A stretch of 44,355 nt of DNA from Cryobacterium sp. MLB-32 (lineage in GTDB: Bacteria; Actinomycetota; Actinomycetes; Actinomycetales; Microbacteriaceae). Positions 15,562-23,991 of the stretch are shown one piece after another. The DNA lies in assembly GCF_000738085.1 (NCBI RefSeq), contig NZ_JPRS01000072.1, positions 1 to 44,355 on the forward strand. The letters are read 5' to 3'. The translations under genes and the position numbers were made by a program. The notes beneath the pieces were generated by a model that saw only the letters and a list, made by a program, of their open reading frames with translations, had not been told where the DNA came from and searched no databases. Numbering within the stretch: the first letter of the stretch is position 1; each line of letters opens with the position of its first letter.

Positions 15562-18500
15562 TCAGTCGATGCCACGTTTGGTGAGATCCTTCGGTTCATA
15601 GGACGGCAGCCAGGCCAGCAGGTCGGGCAGCCACCACTGAACGGTACCGCTCAGAAACAGTGCCGTCGAGACCGCCACGGCCGACAGGGTCACGGAATCT
15701 GCCCAGCCGGCGCGGTCAAGCAGCCCCGCACAGACCAACCCGGCCGTCCCTGCGGCGAGGAGACCCTGCGCGAGCCAGGATGCGAGAGCCACGAGGCTCG
15801 TCGGAATGGGCAGAAGCTGGGCGGGATGCCACCCGGCCTGCCAGCCCCAGTTCGTCAGCAGCGACACCAGCCCGGCGGTGACGGCGAGGAGCTGCGCCGT
15901 GGCGGAACCGGGCACGGCCCCCGCTATCGCGGCGCCGAGCGACGATGACGACAGAGGCACACCGAAGAGCAGCAGAATGCCCACGGCTCCGATCACGGTG
16001 TCCCGACCGGGGTACCCGGAGTTGGCGGGGACCGTGCGGATTCGGTGCCCGGCCACAACAAACGCTCCGGCACCGGCGAGCAGCAGGACGAGCACCGCTA
16101 CCGTACCCATGCCGTTGCCCGTCGCGTACCCGGACAGCGCGGTCGCGACAAAGACGGCTCCCGCCACGGTGTCGAGCACCCACCAGGTGTGGGCGAGTCG
16201 GTGGTGGTGCCTCACGTCGGCCAGTCGGGTGCTCTGCTTCCCGTCGAGGTGGGCCACGATCTGTTCGATCTGCCGCCACTGCCGAGACGCATGCACGAAA
16301 CGGAATACTGCAAAATAGAGGCACGAGGCGAGGAGGATGAGGGGCGCGCCCCAGGACCACCCCACGACCGCAGGTGCGCCAGCGGCCGACGAGAGCACGA
16401 GGCCGCCCGCCAGGACCGCGATCGTCAGCAGGGCCCGCGGGGGATCGAGCACGAGGGGCACCAGAACCGTCACCGGGCGCAGGAACACGAGAACAACGTG
16501 CATCCACCACGGACTCCCCCACCGGGCGAGGGACCGAAACGCCACCCGGAGGGACTGCGAGCCCACGGCCACGCGGTAGCCGGGCTCGAGGTTGCGCAGG
16601 GAATCCGCGCCCCGGCGGAGGGATGCTCGAATCTGGTCGGGTTTCACCTGAGCGCCGAGCGTCCGCTCACCATTGGCCGCGCGCGTACCCGTATCCGCTG
16701 CATGTCGTCCCAGCGGCGCCCAGTCTTTCAGCCCCGCGGCGTGCAACAGGATCTCGTCCTGAACGAGCAGGACGGGATCGTCGTCGGGGGGCTCGACCGC
16801 GGTGAGCGGTGAATCCATCGGCAGCGCGCTGAGAAAGCGTGCGACGCCCGCCCCGGCATCCAGGCGCCCCCACCACCAGTCGTTGAGCCGCCACTCGGCG
16901 CTCAAGAAGCCCGACAGGTTGAGGTAGCGCGACCCGTTGAGTTTTGATGTCGCCCTCAGCTCGCTCTGACTCAGCAAGGCATCGATTACCGGGGGCTGGA
17001 GCTGACTCTGCGGCAGCACGAGCGCGGAGCGTAGTCCGGCACGAAGCTGACCCCGCAGGAGGCTCGCGTAGTCGCCGTAATGAGCGGGCGATTCGTTCGC
17101 CGATATCTCCCAGAAGTCCAGGGTCAGCAGGGATTCCCGGATTCCCCGGGCGGCCGTGAACGCGGAGGTGTCCAGGGCATCGAGGCCGGATCGTGCCGAG
17201 ATTCCGCGCCACGGCGACTGTGCCCACTCGGTGCTCTGCGAGATGAGCGGGTTGACCTCCGGCACGTGCTGAAGCAGCGTGACGATCCCGTCGAGCGCGG
17301 CCCAGCCGGGCAGCACCCGTTCCGGACGCAGCCATTGGGTGACGATGACCCGTGCCACCTCGTCTGCGGTCGTCCCATCGGGCACCTCGTTGGCGACCTC
17401 GACCACCCCGGCCAGGATCTCGTCCTTCGCTCGCTCCGCCGCGTCGAGCACCCCGTAAACGGCGAGCCGTACGTCGCCGACCGTGGCATACTCCTGACAG
17501 TCAAGCTCGATGTCGGTGTTCCCGGTCTGCTCGAACGCTGAGCGTTCCAAGGTCTGGATCCACGCCAGAACATTCAGCGCGGCCGCGCACAGCGCCTCGG
17601 CACCGGAGCACACGACGCTCTGACGCAGATCGGCCTCGGTCGCGTCATCCGCGATGCCGGCGTAATCGTCCCGGATCTCGCTCTCGAGACTCGTCAGCTG
17701 GCGCGGTTCGAGTGCCGTGACCACCGAGCGCACCGGGAGATCGGTACCCAGCTGCCAGACGGCCGGGTCGAGCAGCACACGGGTCAGCACATCGAGGTCT
17801 GTGGAGGACCGAAAGCGCACGTAGGCTCGCAGCGCATCCGCCGAGGAAACAGCAGCCAGGTCGCCGACCAGCACCTGCAAACCCTGGTCTCGTCCCTGGG
17901 CGAGAAACAGTTCCCGTCGAAAATCGTCGACTGCTTGCACCTCCTCATCGCCGGATTCGCGTCCAAAGCTGACCGCGAGCGCTCCAACCGCCACGTTGAG
18001 CACGAGCGACAGTCGATCCCGGCGCGGTGACACCGGCCGGTTCGTTGCCAGATCCGGCCGCGGGTAGTCCCCGCTGAATGGCTCGGGCACGTGGGGGCGA
18101 ATCGACACCGGGCCTTCGGGATTGAGGTAGATCAGCGCGCGCCGGGAATGCACGTCGGAGGGCATCCGGCGAATCGCACGAAAGGCGCGGTCGATGGGAA
18201 TGTTGTCCGTCAGGCCGCCGTCGATCACGCGATAGGGCACATCGTCGGCCGTGCGGTGAGCATGAAACGCGAAGGTCATGTCGATGCGGTCGTCGACGGG
18301 CGGCCCCGAGCCGGACGCGACGGAGGAGATCAACGCGGGTTCGAACCCGCCGGGAACGGAGGATGTCGATCGGGCCGCGTAGGCGAGGCGGGCGAGGCTC
18401 TCGACGTGCCCCGACGACTGCACCGCCGGGATTCCACGGCGGTACTCGCGCGCCAGCGCGGTCTGCTCTCCGACCGGGTCCTCGTCAGGATCGATGGGGT

Positions 18501-19224
18501 GGGCCGCGCCGACGAAATGGAAGTGCCCCCGGCCTTCCCTCGTGCCACGGTCGGGGCCGTCCTCCCGGTCGAGAATGGTGGCCGACAGATCGACCACCAC
18601 GTGCGCAGCACGGTGAAGTTCGTTTCCCGCCGCGAAGTCGGGGTCGTAGTAGGCGGCGATGGCATCGTTGACGGCCGGGGCGAAGTACTCATCACCTCGC
18701 AGCGGGGCGTTGATGGGACGCAACCCGGGTTTCTGCAGAAACCGCCATATGGCCCCGTCTCTGGCCCAGGTGTGCAGCATCTCATCGGGGGCCGCGCCCG
18801 TGCGCTGGGCGGCCGCGTACATGACCGAGTTCAGTCCTCCGGCGCTCGCCCCGGCCAGTACGTCAAATTCCACCCGGTCGAAGCCGCGGTCGGCCAGCAT
18901 CCGCGCGTACAGCCCCGCACGAGCCACCACGTGCTCGTTGAGCGAATGGTCGAGCGTCGGTGACTCGGGGTCGGCTACGAGCATGTAAGCGCCCACCCCG
19001 TCGCCCTCACTGACCAGACGCAGCCGGCGCAAAATATCGAGTTCGGCGACGGTTCCGCCAATCCACACGGCGAGGCTCACACCGCCCCTCATTGCGAGAG
19101 CAAGGCGGAGTGTGCGATCGAAGGGGCGTGGCCGGGTATCGTCGAACAGCTCGGGTACGCGCGGAGGCTGCGGATCGCTCGGCGTCAGCCGCAGCCGCAC
19201 TGCGAATCCTGCCGGTTGGGTCAT
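15562..19224 (-). CDS. Large patatin-like phospholipase (DUF3376) with C-terminal membrane domain
   Basis: A 1220-residue protein. Residues 36-350 form a patatin-type domain: a MRGGVSLAVWIGG oxyanion-loop region, the nucleophile Ser127 in GASAGG and Asp335 in DGG, which together form the Ser-Asp dyad of lipid acyl hydrolases. A long helical region of the DUF3376 type follows. From about residue 905 several hydrophobic helices (VLVFLRPVTVLVPLVL, LLTIAVLAGGLVLSSAAGAP and others) indicate membrane anchoring. The substrate is unknown but a membrane lipid is likely. ATG 19224 has no clear ribosome site; GAGAAT about 10 nt upstream may be a -10. ppk2 follows 12 nt downstream. Confidence 0.85.
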   Translation of the reverse strand: MTQPAGFAVRLRLTPSDPQPPRVPELFDDTRPRPFDRTLRLALAMRGGVSLAVWIGGTVAELDILRRLRLVSEGDGVGAYMLVADPESPTLDHSLNEHVVARAGLYARMLADRGFDRVEFDVLAGASAGGLNSVMYAAAQRTGAAPDEMLHTWARDGAIWRFLQKPGLRPINAPLRGDEYFAPAVNDAIAAYYDPDFAAGNELHRAAHVVVDLSATILDREDGPDRGTREGRGHFHFVGAAHPIDPDEDPVGEQTALAREYRRGIPAVQSSGHVESLARLAYAARSTSSVPGGFEPALISSVASGSGPPVDDRIDMTFAFHAHRTADDVPYRVIDGGLTDNIPIDRAFRAIRRMPSDVHSRRALIYLNPEGPVSIRPHVPEPFSGDYPRPDLATNRPVSPRRDRLSLVLNVAVGALAVSFGRESGDEEVQAVDDFRRELFLAQGRDQGLQVLVGDLAAVSSADALRAYVRFRSSTDLDVLTRVLLDPAVWQLGTDLPVRSVVTALEPRQLTSLESEIRDDYAGIADDATEADLRQSVVCSGAEALCAAALNVLAWIQTLERSAFEQTGNTDIELDCQEYATVGDVRLAVYGVLDAAERAKDEILAGVVEVANEVPDGTTADEVARVIVTQWLRPERVLPGWAALDGIVTLLQHVPEVNPLISQSTEWAQSPWRGISARSGLDALDTSAFTAARGIRESLLTLDFWEISANESPAHYGDYASLLRGQLRAGLRSALVLPQSQLQPPVIDALLSQSELRATSKLNGSRYLNLSGFLSAEWRLNDWWWGRLDAGAGVARFLSALPMDSPLTAVEPPDDDPVLLVQDEILLHAAGLKDWAPLGRHAADTGTRAANGERTLGAQVKPDQIRASLRRGADSLRNLEPGYRVAVGSQSLRVAFRSLARWGSPWWMHVVLVFLRPVTVLVPLVLDPPRALLTIAVLAGGLVLSSAAGAPAVVGWSWGAPLILLASCLYFAVFRFVHASRQWRQIEQIVAHLDGKQSTRLADVRHHHRLAHTWWVLDTVAGAVFVATALSGYATGNGMGTVAVLVLLLAGAGAFVVAGHRIRTVPANSGYPGRDTVIGAVGILLLFGVPLSSSSLGAAIAGAVPGSATAQLLAVTAGLVSLLTNWGWQAGWHPAQLLPIPTSLVALASWLAQGLLAAGTAGLVCAGLLDRAGWADSVTLSAVAVSTALFLSGTVQWWLPDLLAWLPSYEPKDLTKRGID

Positions 19225-19369
19225 CTGCAGCCCGATTCTCTGGAGTGCTCACGTGACTCGCAGCCTAGCGCCCGCGCCGGGTGCGTCGCCAGCGTGCACA
19301 AGCCACTTCGCGCGACTCCCTAGGCTGCTCCAGCCGGGTGACGGGATCGGCTCGCGAGGTCTTGAGACT

Positions 19370-19416
19370 GGTCTCGACAAGCTCGACCCGAGCGTCCCTC
19401 GCTCCTCGACCAGCGG
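19370..19416 (+). repeat. Intergenic repeat of the GGTCTCGA...CTCGACCAGCG family, copy 1
   Basis: GGTCTCGACAAGCTCGACC followed by CTCGCTCCTCGACCAGCGG shares its ends with the copies near 27668 and 35470. It lies in the 267-nt gap between the GreA-like gene and the patatin gene. The rest of that gap is GC-rich, with no gene I can support. Confidence 0.55.
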
Positions 19417-19491
19417 GAGGGCGGAGGGGAGCGGTCGGCTCGAGGGGGAGCCGCCAGCGCGTTCGCCAGCCGGCGACTCCCCCGCGTTGGT

Positions 19492-19926
19492 CTAGCCCCG
19501 GAAGGGAATCACGCCGGTGATCTCCACGTGAATGGTCGCACCCGTCGGCGCCAGGTACGAGGCGCTGTCGCCACGGTACTTGCCGATGATGGCCTCGCCC
19601 AGCGGCGATGTCGGGGAATAGACGTCGAGGCCGAGCTCACCATCCACGTTCATCAGCTCGCGCGACCCGAGAAGGAAGGTCTCCGGCTCGCCCCCGCTCG
19701 CAAAGTGAACAGTGATCTGCATGCCCGGCTCCACGAGTCCGTCATCGGGCTTTTCTCCCAGCTCGGCGTGCTGCAGCATCCGCTCAAGCTCCCGGATCCG
19801 GGCATCACTCCGCTGGCCCTTTTCGGAATCGGGGCTCACGACCAACGAGAGTTCTGCCAACTCGGCGCGCAGACGTTCGAGCACCTTCGGCGTGACCCAC
19901 AGCGTTTCTTCGGCAGCAACAGCCAT
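19492..19926 (-). CDS. GreA/GreB-like transcription factor with shortened coiled coil
   Basis: A 144-residue protein. The C-terminal half (VEPGMQITVHF ... YSPTSPLGEAIIGKYRGDSASYLAP) is a clear GreA/GreB C-terminal domain that docks at the RNA polymerase secondary channel. The N-terminal antiparallel coil is about 30 residues shorter than in GreA: helix 1 is VLERLRAELAELSLVV, the turn is SPDSEKGQRS and helix 2 is RIRELERMLQHAEL. The tip motif DLSENAEY, whose acidic residues drive transcript cleavage, is missing. It is probably a secondary-channel regulator rather than a cleavage factor, like Rv3788. ATG 19926 is chosen because GGAGG lies 8 nt upstream; the frame is open further upstream. Confidence 0.85.
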   Translation of the reverse strand: MAVAAEETLWVTPKVLERLRAELAELSLVVSPDSEKGQRSDARIRELERMLQHAELGEKPDDGLVEPGMQITVHFASGGEPETFLLGSRELMNVDGELGLDVYSPTSPLGEAIIGKYRGDSASYLAPTGATIHVEITGVIPFRG

Positions 19927-19947
19927 GACAAATACCTCCACAAACCC

Positions 19948-19975
19948 AAAAAATCCTCCAGACATAGGCGTCTGG
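19948..19975 (-). terminator. Attenuator-like hairpin plus T-tract in the GreA-like gene leader
   Basis: On the minus strand CCAGAC and GTCTGG (19958-19975) form a 6-bp stem with a 6-nt loop. AGGA and then six T residues (19953-19948) follow, only about 22 nt before ATG 19926. It resembles a weak intrinsic terminator inside the 5' leader. Confidence 0.35.
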
Positions 19976-19985
19976 CGGATTGACC

Positions 19986-20014
19986 AATGTCTCATCTCAA
20001 GCGCGCGGGGTCAA
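19986..20014 (-). promoter_or_regulatory. Probable promoter of the GreA-like gene
   Basis: On the minus strand TTGACC (20014-20009) and GACATT (19991-19986) are 17 nt apart, a good sigma-70-type spacing. The predicted start is just upstream of the leader hairpin. Confidence 0.4.
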
Positions 20015-20164
20015 ATCCTCCCGGACGCGGTCACCGAACCACGCAGGTTTCGCGGCAGGTACTGATCGAGGCGCACGTTCTCGGACTCGACTCGTCTGTG
20101 AGGCGTTGCCCACTTAATCGCCTGGGGACATGCGCTGCACTGCCTCACACGACCTCTGGTGGGG

Positions 20165-20563
20165 CTAAGTGGCCTCGGCGTCGAAGGGGGCGGCGAGCGG
20201 CGCGGCAGCGGTGATGGGGGTGAGGGCCGCTCCGCCGGTGGCTGCACCGAGCAGGGAGGCCGCCGCCGGGCTCGCCCGGCCGATCGTGGCCGACTGGGGT
20301 TTGACGGGTTCTTCCTCGGTGAGGGCTTCCCGAATGATGCGCCGCGGGTCATACTGTCGCGGATCAAGCTTCTTCCAGTCCAGTTCGTCGAACTCAGGGC
20401 CCATTTCATCGCGAAGGCGGTCCTTGGCACCATTGGCCATGTCCCGCAGCTGCCTCACCAGACGTCCCAACTGGGCCGCGTAGTGTGGCAACTTTTCGGG
20501 TCCAAGCAGGAAGACGGCGATGATCCCTATGATGAGGACCTTCTCAAACGTCAATCCGAACAT
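20165..20563 (-). CDS. tatB: Twin-arginine translocase subunit TatB
   Basis: A 132-residue protein beginning MFGLTFEKVLIIGIIAVFLLGPEKLPHYAAQLG. It has an N-terminal membrane helix, the FLLGPEKLP hinge and an amphipathic helix (LGRLVRQLRDMANGAKDRLRDEMGPEF), followed by the actinobacterial DWKKLDPRQYDPRRIIREAL block and an Ala/Pro-rich tail. TatB binds twin-arginine signal peptides together with TatC. ATG 20563 is chosen over upstream in-frame codons because it begins the conserved domain and has TATTCT 6 nt upstream (leaderless). It is divergent from the O-methyltransferase, as in the mycobacterial Rv1220c-Rv1224 area. A likely client in this window is EfeB. Confidence 0.92.
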   Translation of the reverse strand: MFGLTFEKVLIIGIIAVFLLGPEKLPHYAAQLGRLVRQLRDMANGAKDRLRDEMGPEFDELDWKKLDPRQYDPRRIIREALTEEEPVKPQSATIGRASPAAASLLGAATGGAALTPITAAAPLAAPFDAEAT

Positions 20564-20569
20564 AGTCCC

Positions 20570-20575
20570 AGAATA
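20570..20575 (-). promoter_or_regulatory. -10 element of tatB
   Basis: TATTCT on the minus strand lies 6 nt before ATG 20563. No ribosome site is present. Confidence 0.5.
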
Positions 20576-20649
20576 TCGCCCGGCGAGGCATCCATCGACC
20601 ACCCCTGCCTCGGCCATAGTCTTGATCTATTCATCAACTGGAGTGAACT

Positions 20650-21282
20650 GTGTCTGACATTGTATTGAACTGGAAATTCTCCGACGACTCTGTCGTGGAG
20701 TCCGAAGCCGTGGCCAAGGCCCGACAGCAGTCCCTCGAGCTCGGGATCGACGCGATCGCGCCCTCCGTGGGCGCCCAGACCGCCGTCATCGCGGCTGCGA
20801 CCGGTGCCCGCAGCATCCTGGAGGTCGGTACGGGCGCGGGCGTGTCCGGCCTGTGGCTGTTGCGCGGCGCGCCCGGCGCCATGCTGACCTCGATAGACAC
20901 CGAGGTCGACCACCTGCAGCACGCCAAGGCGAACTTCCTTGAAGCCCAGATCCCCGCAAACCGGGTTCGGCTCATCACGGGCAAGGCCGCCGACGTGTTG
21001 CCGCGCATGAACGAGAATTCCTACGACATAGTCTTCATCGACGCCGACCCGCAGTCGGTCATCGAGTACGTCGAGCACGGTCTGCGTCTGGCCCGTCCCG
21101 GCGGCACGGTGCTTGTCGCACACGCCCTGTGGCGAGGTCGGGTGGCCGACCCGGCCAAGCGCGACGACGTCGCCACCGGCTTCCGAACTCTGCTCGCCGA
21201 GATCGCCTCGTCGAACGCCGTGATCAGCGCGCTCTCCCCCGTGGGCGACGGCCTGCTCCAGATCACGAAGCTTCGCGCCTGA
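20650..21282 (+). CDS. SAM-dependent O-methyltransferase (class I, Rv1220c-like)
   Basis: A 210-residue class I methyltransferase of the catechol/caffeoyl-CoA O-methyltransferase type. The SAM-binding motif is ILEVGTGAGVSGLWLL (about 57-72), followed by SIDTEVDHLQHAKANF and the metal-site-like IVFIDADPQ. The substrate is unknown. GTG 20650 follows GGAG at 20640-20643. It is divergent from tatB and convergent with DUF3117, which is separated by a terminator hairpin. Synteny with Rv1220c near tatB supports the family call. Confidence 0.9.
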   Translation: MSDIVLNWKFSDDSVVESEAVAKARQQSLELGIDAIAPSVGAQTAVIAAATGARSILEVGTGAGVSGLWLLRGAPGAMLTSIDTEVDHLQHAKANFLEAQIPANRVRLITGKAADVLPRMNENSYDIVFIDADPQSVIEYVEHGLRLARPGGTVLVAHALWRGRVADPAKRDDVATGFRTLLAEIASSNAVISALSPVGDGLLQITKLRA

Positions 21283-21329
21283 CGCATCCGCTCGTCTGTG
21301 TGATGACGAGGGCAGATCCTCGAGCGCAT

Positions 21330-21376
21330 AAAAAATGGCTGCACGCCCCTGACATAGCGGGGAAGCGTGCAGCCAT
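21330..21376 (-). terminator. Intrinsic terminator of the DUF3117 gene
   Basis: ATGGCTGCACGC (21335-21346) pairs perfectly over 12 bp with GCGTGCAGCCAT (21365-21376). On the minus strand the stem runs straight into six T residues (21335-21330). It may also stop readthrough from the convergent methyltransferase gene. Confidence 0.85.
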
Positions 21377-21390
21377 TCATGTAAGTGAGG

Positions 21391-21567
21391 CTACTTGACT
21401 GCGTTCACAACTCCGGCGAGCGCGTCGTGAAGTTCTTTGGCCTCGGCGTCGTTCACGGAGACGACGAGTCGCCCTCCACCTTCGAGCGGTACACGCACGA
21501 TGATCAGGCGCCCCTCTTTTACAGCCTCCATTGGCCCGTCTCCGGTCCGTGGCTTCATGGCCGCCAT
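21391..21567 (-). CDS. DUF3117 small protein
   Basis: A 58-residue protein starting MAAMKPRTGDGPMEAVKEGR and containing VRVPLEGGGRLVVSVND. It is a near-canonical member of the short actinobacterial DUF3117 family, whose function is not known. ATG 21567 lies just after a GGGGAG ribosome site and gives the usual family length; an upstream in-frame ATG would add five residues. TATACA at 21595-21590 may be its -10. A strong terminator follows. Confidence 0.9.
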   Translation of the reverse strand: MAAMKPRTGDGPMEAVKEGRLIIVRVPLEGGGRLVVSVNDAEAKELHDALAGVVNAVK

Positions 21568-21650
21568 GAACTCCCCTTCCATTCGTCTTTGTATACCTAT
21601 TATCGACCATTGAGCCGCGAGACGTTAATTGCGGGTCTTCCGGAGACGAC

Positions 21651-22871
21651 TTACGGCGGTGTCCAGTCCTGACCGTCGACGCCCCAGCAGATCAGGAGCC
21701 AGCCCCACTGGCCGGCAATGCAGAGCAGCACAATCCCGATGCGGTAGAGCGGATGCCGTGGCACGGCCACCGCTCCGAGCAGCGGAAACAACGGCATCAG
21801 CAGCCGGAATGTACTTGACTGCGGAAAGAAGACCGCCAACAGGTAGAGCGCGTAACTGGCAGCCCAGAACCGCAGGTCAACACCGAGGCGACGCACGATC
21901 GGCGTGAACATGAACAGAACAAACGCACCGATCAGGGCCACCACCACGACGATGCCGCGGGTCTCACCCAGCCACCAGACACCGCTCTGGAACCAGGCCG
22001 CGAACGGAACCAGCTCCTGATAGCCGATGTACGGGGCGCGCCACGCCAGTTCGGTGTCGGTATAGGCCGTCATACTGCCCGTGGCGATCCAGGCCGCGAT
22101 CGGCCAGGCGAGCCCCATCACGCCGCTGAACACAGCGACGGAAGCCGAGAGCACTCGCTCCCGCACCGGGAACGGGTCCTTCGCACGGGTGACAAACCGG
22201 TAGATCACGTGCAGGGCCATGGCCAGCGCGAAGGCAAGTCCGCTCGGCCGGGTGAGTGCCATCACGGCGATCACGGGGAAGAGCAGCACGTAGCGTCGCG
22301 CCAGCAGCAGGTATAACGCGAGGGTGAGAAAGAAGAGGTACATCGATTCGGCGTAGCCGAATTGCAGCAGGGGCGACAGGGGCGCCACGCAGAACAGCAC
22401 GACCGAGAAGAGTGCCGTTGACGAGTCGAGCACCCGATTCATCAGCTTGTAGAACAGCAGAGCTGTCGCGAGGCTGAACGCGACGGAGACGAACACCGCC
22501 ACGGGGGCCCACTCCTGAGCGCTCAGAACCATCAGGGAACGCGCCACAATCGGGTAGCCCGGCATGAAAGCCCAAGCGTTCTCGCTGATCTGCCCGGCGT
22601 CCGTGAGCGGCAACACCGAGGGATAGCCGTACAGGGCCACGATGTTGTACCAGCGGCCGTCCCACATGTTGGCGAAGTCCACGTAGTTCGGGCTTGCTCC
22701 GGTCCACGCGTTCGGGCCCTGCACCCGCGCCAGAACGAGAATCATCGTCGTGGTGACCACCCGGGAGAGCAGCCAGATCACCAGGACGCGGCCCCACCAC
22801 GGCGTGAGCCGGCAGCGCGCCAGCCAGCGCGACGGCATCCGTTCGCTCGACAGCGCCGCCGGGCGGCTCAT
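21651..22871 (-). CDS. PIG-V-like integral membrane mannosyltransferase
   Basis: A 406-residue polytopic protein with about 10 hydrophobic helices. After the first helix comes FANMWDGRWYNIVALYGYP, the acidic WDGxWY loop typical of GT-C glycosyltransferases of the PIG-V (GPI mannosyltransferase II-like) family; its Asp is the expected catalytic residue. PLLQFGYAESMYLFFLTLALYL is also typical. Actinobacterial members probably use polyprenyl-phosphate mannose for cell-envelope glycosylation; that use is inferred. ATG 22871 overlaps the dapE stop as TAATG, so translation is coupled. The frame is open upstream into dapE but family length favours this start. Confidence 0.82.
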   Translation of the reverse strand: MSRPAALSSERMPSRWLARCRLTPWWGRVLVIWLLSRVVTTTMILVLARVQGPNAWTGASPNYVDFANMWDGRWYNIVALYGYPSVLPLTDAGQISENAWAFMPGYPIVARSLMVLSAQEWAPVAVFVSVAFSLATALLFYKLMNRVLDSSTALFSVVLFCVAPLSPLLQFGYAESMYLFFLTLALYLLLARRYVLLFPVIAVMALTRPSGLAFALAMALHVIYRFVTRAKDPFPVRERVLSASVAVFSGVMGLAWPIAAWIATGSMTAYTDTELAWRAPYIGYQELVPFAAWFQSGVWWLGETRGIVVVVALIGAFVLFMFTPIVRRLGVDLRFWAASYALYLLAVFFPQSSTFRLLMPLFPLLGAVAVPRHPLYRIGIVLLCIAGQWGWLLICWGVDGQDWTPP

Positions 22872-23974
22872 TACCGGGTGGATGCCGCGAGCCACGACCG
22901 CAGGCCGTCCTCGCAGTCGGTGATCTGCTCGACGGCGACGCGCTCGTCATCGGCGTGGGCCTTGAGCGGGTCGCCCGGGCCGTAGTTCACGGCGGGCACG
23001 CCGAGGGCGGAGAAACGGGCGACATCTGTCCAGCCGTACTTGGGCATCGGTTCGCCGCCGACGGCCGCGAGAAACTGCTGGGCCAGCGGCGCGTTGAGGC
23101 CGGGACGGGCACCCTCCGCCTTGTCGACCACGACCACGTCGAAGCCCGCGAACAGCTCGCGAACGTGCGCCTCAGCCTCGTCGGCGTTGCGGCTGGGAGC
23201 GAAGCGGTAATTCACGTGCACGATGCATTCGTCGGGGATAACGTTTCCCGCCACCCCGCCGCTGATTCCGACGGCATTCAGGCCCTCGCGATAGACGAGT
23301 CCCTCTACCTCCACCTCTCGCGGCTGGTAGGCGGCAAGGAGGCCGAGGATCGGGGCAGCCTTGTGGATTGCGTTCTCGCCGACCCACGCGCGCGCGGAGT
23401 GCGCGCGCAGCCCGACGGTGCGCACGTCCACGCGCAGGTTGCCGTTGCAGCCCCCCTCGACGCGGCTGTTGGTCGGCTCGCCGAGGATGGCGAAATCCCC
23501 CGCAAAGAGGTCGGGCCGATTGCCGGCGAGTCGTCCCAGGCCGTTGAGGTCGCCCGAGACCTCCTCGTGGTCGTACCACATCCAGGTGATGTCGACTCCG
23601 GGCTCGGTCAGTTCGACCGCAAGCTTCAGCTGTACCGCCACACCGGCCTTCATATCGACGGTGCCGCGGCCCCACAGGTACTCGACTCCATCGATGGTTT
23701 CGAAGCGGGTCGGCAGATTCTCGTTCAGGGGCACGGTGTCGATGTGACCGGCGATGACGACCCGCTGGGCACGGCCGAGGTTCGTGCGGGCCACGACGGT
23801 GTCCCCGTCGCGGATGATCTCCAGGTGCGCGTAGCCGACGAGGGCCTGTTCGATGGCGTCGGCCAGAGCAGTCTCGTTGCCCGACACCGACTCAATGTCA
23901 CAGATCTGACGGGTGAGGTCGATCGACGATCCGGCGAGGTTCAGGGACACGAGTTTCGAAGCTGTAGAAGGCAC
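22871..23974 (-). CDS. dapE: Succinyl-diaminopimelate desuccinylase
   Basis: A 367-residue M20 di-zinc peptidase. It converts N-succinyl-LL-2,6-diaminopimelate to succinate plus LL-diaminopimelate for peptidoglycan and lysine. Metal ligands and catalytic residues are visible: His77 and Asp79 (AGHIDTVP), Asp107 (GRGTVDMKAG), the Glu137-Glu138 pair (YDHEEV) and a later GEPT. The substrate motif NRYAPS-like NYRFAPSRN is present. It starts at GTG 23974, 6 nt after TAGATT (leaderless), and is divergent from dapD with only 17 nt between start codons. It is coupled to the mannosyltransferase gene downstream. Confidence 0.93.
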   Translation of the reverse strand: MPSTASKLVSLNLAGSSIDLTRQICDIESVSGNETALADAIEQALVGYAHLEIIRDGDTVVARTNLGRAQRVVIAGHIDTVPLNENLPTRFETIDGVEYLWGRGTVDMKAGVAVQLKLAVELTEPGVDITWMWYDHEEVSGDLNGLGRLAGNRPDLFAGDFAILGEPTNSRVEGGCNGNLRVDVRTVGLRAHSARAWVGENAIHKAAPILGLLAAYQPREVEVEGLVYREGLNAVGISGGVAGNVIPDECIVHVNYRFAPSRNADEAEAHVRELFAGFDVVVVDKAEGARPGLNAPLAQQFLAAVGGEPMPKYGWTDVARFSALGVPAVNYGPGDPLKAHADDERVAVEQITDCEDGLRSWLAASTR

Positions 23975-23979
23975 TCTAC

Positions 23980-23986
23980 TAATCTA
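23980..23986. promoter_or_regulatory. Overlapping -10 elements of the divergent dapD and dapE promoters
   Basis: The heptamer TAATCTA holds TAATCT (23980-23985, plus strand, toward dapD ATG 23992) and TAGATT (23986-23981, minus strand, toward dapE GTG 23974). Each ends 6 nt before its start codon. The two hexamers share five base pairs. Confidence 0.6.
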
Positions 23987-23991
23987 GAGGA

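Noticed and set aside
20027-20164. tRNA gene in the gap beside tatB
   Set aside because: No cloverleaf or T-loop GGTTCGAATCC-like sequence could be folded by eye.
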